Shown piece after piece: positions 61,599-64,000 of a stretch of 64,000 nucleotides of DNA (its first letter is position 1; every line of letters begins with the position of its first letter). Origin of the DNA: an uncultured Erythrobacter sp. (GTDB taxonomy: Bacteria; Pseudomonadota; Alphaproteobacteria; Sphingomonadales; Sphingomonadaceae); the NCBI GenBank assembly GCA_947495695.1, contig CANLZP010000001.1, positions 393,069 to 457,068 on the forward strand, read 5' to 3'. The translations under genes and the position numbers were made by a program. The notes below the pieces were generated by a model. It was not told the origin of the DNA. It saw only the letters and a list, made by a program, of their open reading frames with translations, and made no database searches.

Positions 61599-63788
61599 AT
61601 GGCAACACTGGTACTCACCGCCGTTGGTACGGCCGTTGGCGGTCCGATTGGCGGCGCGATCGGCGCCCTTGTTGGTCAGCAAATTGACGGAACGCTTTTT
61701 GGATCCGGTTCGCGCGAAGGACCCCGACTAGCAGACCTTTCTGTTACAACATCCAGCTATGGCCAGCCAATCGCTCGACATTTTGGAAAGATGCGAACTG
61801 CTGGAACGATCATTTGGGCAACCGATCTGATCGAAACAAAGGAAAACGGCGGCGGAGGCAAGGGGAAACCCAGCACAACCAAGTTCAGCTATTCGGTTTC
61901 ATTTGCTGTTGCTTTGTCCAGCCGTGCCATCGCTGGAATTGGCAAGATTTGGGCTGACGGTAACCTTCTACGTGGAAGCGCTGGAGACCTGAAGACACCC
62001 GGGACCTTGCGGATCTATAACGGCTATGGAGATGAGCCTATTGATCCACTGATCGGGTCACTACAGTCCGGTTCGAGCCCCGCGTTTCGCGATACTGCAT
62101 ATGTCGTATTCGAAGACCTCCAATTGGGCGATTTTGGCAATCGAATTCCCGCGCTGACGTTTGAACTGTTTGCAGACGTCGGGCTTGGAGTGAAGCTGAA
62201 AGACATTGTGCCGAACGCTTTGGTTTCAGACAATGACAACTCACTATCTACCCTTCAAGGCTATTCAGACAACGGGGGTGCACTGGGATCGGCATTAGGT
62301 TCACTCAGCCGCGCGCTTCCGATAGGTTCGATTACGGCCGAAGATGGTCTGGCGCTCGTAAGGCTGGACAATTCTTCCAGCCAACCAACTCCGCTCCCCG
62401 AAGCTCTGCATTCGATTGCCGATCAGTCGGATGGCGATAGCGAGCATTCTAAGCGACACAGAGCTGCAGCCTCGGATCCGGAACCTCGCGCTGTGCGGTA
62501 CTATGACCCAACTCGCGATTATCAACCCAGCGTCCAACGCGCGATTGGTCGAGCGCAAGGTAGCCGCGAATTTATGATCGAACTGCCTGCTGCAATCGAA
62601 CCCAATGATGCCCGCAACATCATTGGAACGCTGGCGCGCAATTCTCGGTGGCAGCGCGAAACGCTCGTTTGGCGTGTTGCGGAGCTTGACGATACGCTGG
62701 AGCCAGGCAGATATGTCAAAGTGCCTGGCCACGTGGGAACTTGGCGGATCACAACTTGGGAATGGCTCGATCGCGGGATTGAATTGCAGCTGGAACGCGT
62801 CACACCAGATGCGACCTCGTCCTTGGCTGGCGACTCTGGCTCGCCTTCTCCTCCATTGGATCTCTTGCCATCGCCATCCCAACTGATGGCGTTCGAGCTC
62901 CCGTGGGACGGGAGCGGTAACTCGCAGGATCTGGCTTTCTTCGCCGCTGTAAATTCGGCAACACCGAATTGGTCAGGTGCCAACCTGTATATCGACAATT
63001 TCGGAGCATTGGAGCCACTTGATTACCAAGCAAGGCGGCGCAGCATATTCGGCCACCTCCTTGCCTCGCTTGAACCGTCGAACGCTGTCCATTTTGAGCA
63101 ATCGGCATCGGTCGAGATCACATTGGCCGGAACCGAACTGGATCTACAGTCGACCACAGTTGATCGTCTTTCCACCGGAGCAAACCGGCTTCTTGTCGGA
63201 GAAGAGGTGCTGCAATTTCTAAGTGCTGAGCCAATCAACTCGACCAGTTGGCGTTTGACCGGCCTTCTTCGTGGACGTGGCAGTACAGAATGGGCGGCCT
63301 TGACCAGTCATGCATCTGGAACCCCAGTTGTCTTGCTCGACGACACGCTCATCAGTCTTTCGACTGCCCCAATCTCTCCAATCGGTACAACCCGGCTGGC
63401 CGCATTGGGCTTCGGCGATAATGAACCCGTCTACGCGAATCTAGAAGCCAATGGCGTTTCCAGAAGGCCGCTGTCTCCGGTTCATGCAATGAAGTCTGTG
63501 TCGCAAGCTGGCAGTTGGGAGCTGTGCTGGACCCGCCGGGCGCGCGGACAATATCGTTGGAGTGACGCCGCAGAAGTTGCGCTGGTTGAGGAGAAAGAGG
63601 CGTATCTGGTTGGGCTGGGTCCAACGGAAGCACCGCTTGCAAGCTGGGAAGTCACAGAGCCCAGGCTATCCATTGAGGCCGCGACGCGTTCGGACCTTAT
63701 CGCTGAATTCGGCGCGCAGCCATTCTGGGTTGTGCAGGAGGGCACCTACGGATTTTCCAAGCCAACTTTCATCGTTCAACTGACTTAG
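61599..63788 (+). CDS. GTA tail fibre/hub protein gp15, lacking the barrel domain
   Basis: The 729-residue protein has the gp15 N terminus (MATLVLTAVGTAVGGPIGGA and GQQIDGTLFGSGSREGPRLADLSVTTSSYGQPI), a tail-tip region with FSYSVSFAVALSSRAIAGIGKIWADGNLL (core FAVALSSRAIAGIGKIWADG), and a C-terminal fibronectin-like half. RcGTA gp15 is about 1300 residues with a TIM-barrel part; here about 570 residues are missing and no barrel pattern is seen. The start at 61599 follows a short gap after g14. It is followed by a DUF2793 gene. Confidence 0.9.
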   Translation: MATLVLTAVGTAVGGPIGGAIGALVGQQIDGTLFGSGSREGPRLADLSVTTSSYGQPIARHFGKMRTAGTIIWATDLIETKENGGGGKGKPSTTKFSYSVSFAVALSSRAIAGIGKIWADGNLLRGSAGDLKTPGTLRIYNGYGDEPIDPLIGSLQSGSSPAFRDTAYVVFEDLQLGDFGNRIPALTFELFADVGLGVKLKDIVPNALVSDNDNSLSTLQGYSDNGGALGSALGSLSRALPIGSITAEDGLALVRLDNSSSQPTPLPEALHSIADQSDGDSEHSKRHRAAASDPEPRAVRYYDPTRDYQPSVQRAIGRAQGSREFMIELPAAIEPNDARNIIGTLARNSRWQRETLVWRVAELDDTLEPGRYVKVPGHVGTWRITTWEWLDRGIELQLERVTPDATSSLAGDSGSPSPPLDLLPSPSQLMAFELPWDGSGNSQDLAFFAAVNSATPNWSGANLYIDNFGALEPLDYQARRRSIFGHLLASLEPSNAVHFEQSASVEITLAGTELDLQSTTVDRLSTGANRLLVGEEVLQFLSAEPINSTSWRLTGLLRGRGSTEWAALTSHASGTPVVLLDDTLISLSTAPISPIGTTRLAALGFGDNEPVYANLEANGVSRRPLSPVHAMKSVSQAGSWELCWTRRARGQYRWSDAAEVALVEEKEAYLVGLGPTEAPLASWEVTEPRLSIEAATRSDLIAEFGAQPFWVVQEGTYGFSKPTFIVQLT

Positions 63789-63809
63789 CCAGAATCAGGA
63801 GCCAAACCA

Positions 63810-64000
63810 ATGTCCGACCCGGTCATCTTTACATCCGCAACACCAAACTATTCTTTGCCATTTCTTTTTGCTGGTCAGGCACAGAAAGAATTCTTCGTGA
63901 ACCAATCGCATACCCGCATGGATACTTTAGTGCATACAGCCATAGTCGGCCGATCTGCTAGCTCTCCGGCATCGTCCAATGATGGAGACAGCTGGTTGGT
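63810..64000 (+). CDS. DUF2793 protein (partial, 5' end)
   Basis: The frame opens with MSDPVIFTSATPNYSLPFLF, then AGQAQKEFFVNQSHTRMDTLVH and AVGRSASSPASSNDG-like sequence (here AIVGRSASSPASSNDGDSWLV), which is the DUF2793 N-terminal signature LPFLFAGQAQKEFFVN. It runs off the right edge after 63 codons. DUF2793 genes follow gp15 in many sphingomonad GTA clusters and are thought to be fibre- or adhesion-related. AGGAG precedes the start by ten bases. Confidence 0.88.
   Translation, partial: MSDPVIFTSATPNYSLPFLFAGQAQKEFFVNQSHTRMDTLVHTAIVGRSASSPASSNDGDSWL

Larger units (their letters stand above)
50321..64000 (+). mobile_element. Gene transfer agent structural cluster (RcGTA-type), right end truncated by window
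   Basis: Nineteen consecutive plus-strand frames follow the gene order of the Rhodobacter capsulatus GTA from TerS (g1) to gp15, with a DUF6127 gene between portal and protease and a DUF2793 gene after gp15. No integrase, repressor, replication, lysis or attachment-site gene is seen, and the flanking genes are housekeeping. GTAs package random host DNA and do not spread as phages, so a vertically inherited domesticated element is the best reading. Codon use is similar to the neighbours as far as one can judge by eye. A defective prophage is the alternative but is less likely given intact frames throughout. Confidence 0.88.

Noticed and set aside
50321..64000. Active temperate prophage
   Set aside because: No integrase, repressor, replication, lysis or attachment-site duplication is visible and the order matches a GTA gene for gene; the right end lies outside the window, so this remains only probable.

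Overview
The window reads as chromosomal DNA of an alphaproteobacterium of the order Sphingomonadales, most likely family Erythrobacteraceae. Supporting signs are moderately GC-rich coding sequence, CtrA and DivK cell-cycle regulators, an acyl carrier protein next to serine palmitoyltransferase (sphingolipid synthesis), typical alphaproteobacterial DUF4167, DUF3572 and DUF6127 genes, and a gene transfer agent (GTA) cluster of the Rhodobacter capsulatus type. I cannot name the genus or species from sequence alone. I saw no rRNA, tRNA, CRISPR array, insertion sequence or transposase gene.

Positions 1-9150 hold the 3' end of polA, a CHASE3/HWE sensor kinase, an MscS channel, a bacterial CDC48-type double AAA ATPase, a small single-membrane-segment protein gene with its own terminator, and an acyl-CoA handling operon. 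That operon is scoA, a lipoprotein resembling a HAD acid phosphatase, scoB and a CaiB-type CoA transferase. Positions 9150-16260 are a minus-strand housekeeping block: metK, lnt, a DUF4167 gene, and the coupled trio hisS-prfA-prmC. Positions 16360-23600 hold ppa, a BON-MscS channel, lptB-rpoN, ctrA with a probable CcrM-controlled promoter and a strong terminator, and a third MscS-type channel.

Positions 23770-37300 carry an MFS transporter, trmB, a DUF3592 protein, an ACT-domain protein next to maeB, mutS, two small membrane proteins, 3-hydroxybutyryl-CoA dehydrogenase, a cobalamin adenosyltransferase, a HIG1-like protein, gluQRS, an HNH nuclease behind a possible leader peptide, and a Crp/Fnr regulator. 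Positions 37450-45230 include the complete tryptophan-to-anthranilate operon kynA-kynB-kynU, a peptide-type substrate-binding lipoprotein, a PilZ protein, dksA, and a Sel1-like gene behind a near-consensus CtrA box. Positions 45230-50054 contain a five-gene minus-strand operon joined by ATGA overlaps (DUF3572, HAD, RidA, GDPD, DUF482), divK, the acp-spt pair, and a YqaA-like membrane protein.

From 50321 to the end the window is one plus-strand GTA structural operon: TerS, TerL, portal, DUF6127, prohead protease, capsid, head-tail connector, a 54-residue basic ORF in the gp7 slot, DUF3168, major tail protein, gp10, tail chaperone, a very short tape measure, a 775-residue gp12-like tail protein, DUF2163, NlpC/P60 peptidase, gp15 and a truncated DUF2793 gene. 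There is no integrase, lysogeny module or replication module, which fits a domesticated GTA better than an active prophage. The most unusual architectural point is that the DUF2460 protein has about 550 extra N-terminal residues that look like a glycosidase-type barrel, while gp15 lacks the space for the barrel that the Rhodobacter gp15 carries. CtrA and DivK, part of the pathway known to control Rhodobacter GTA, lie in the same window.
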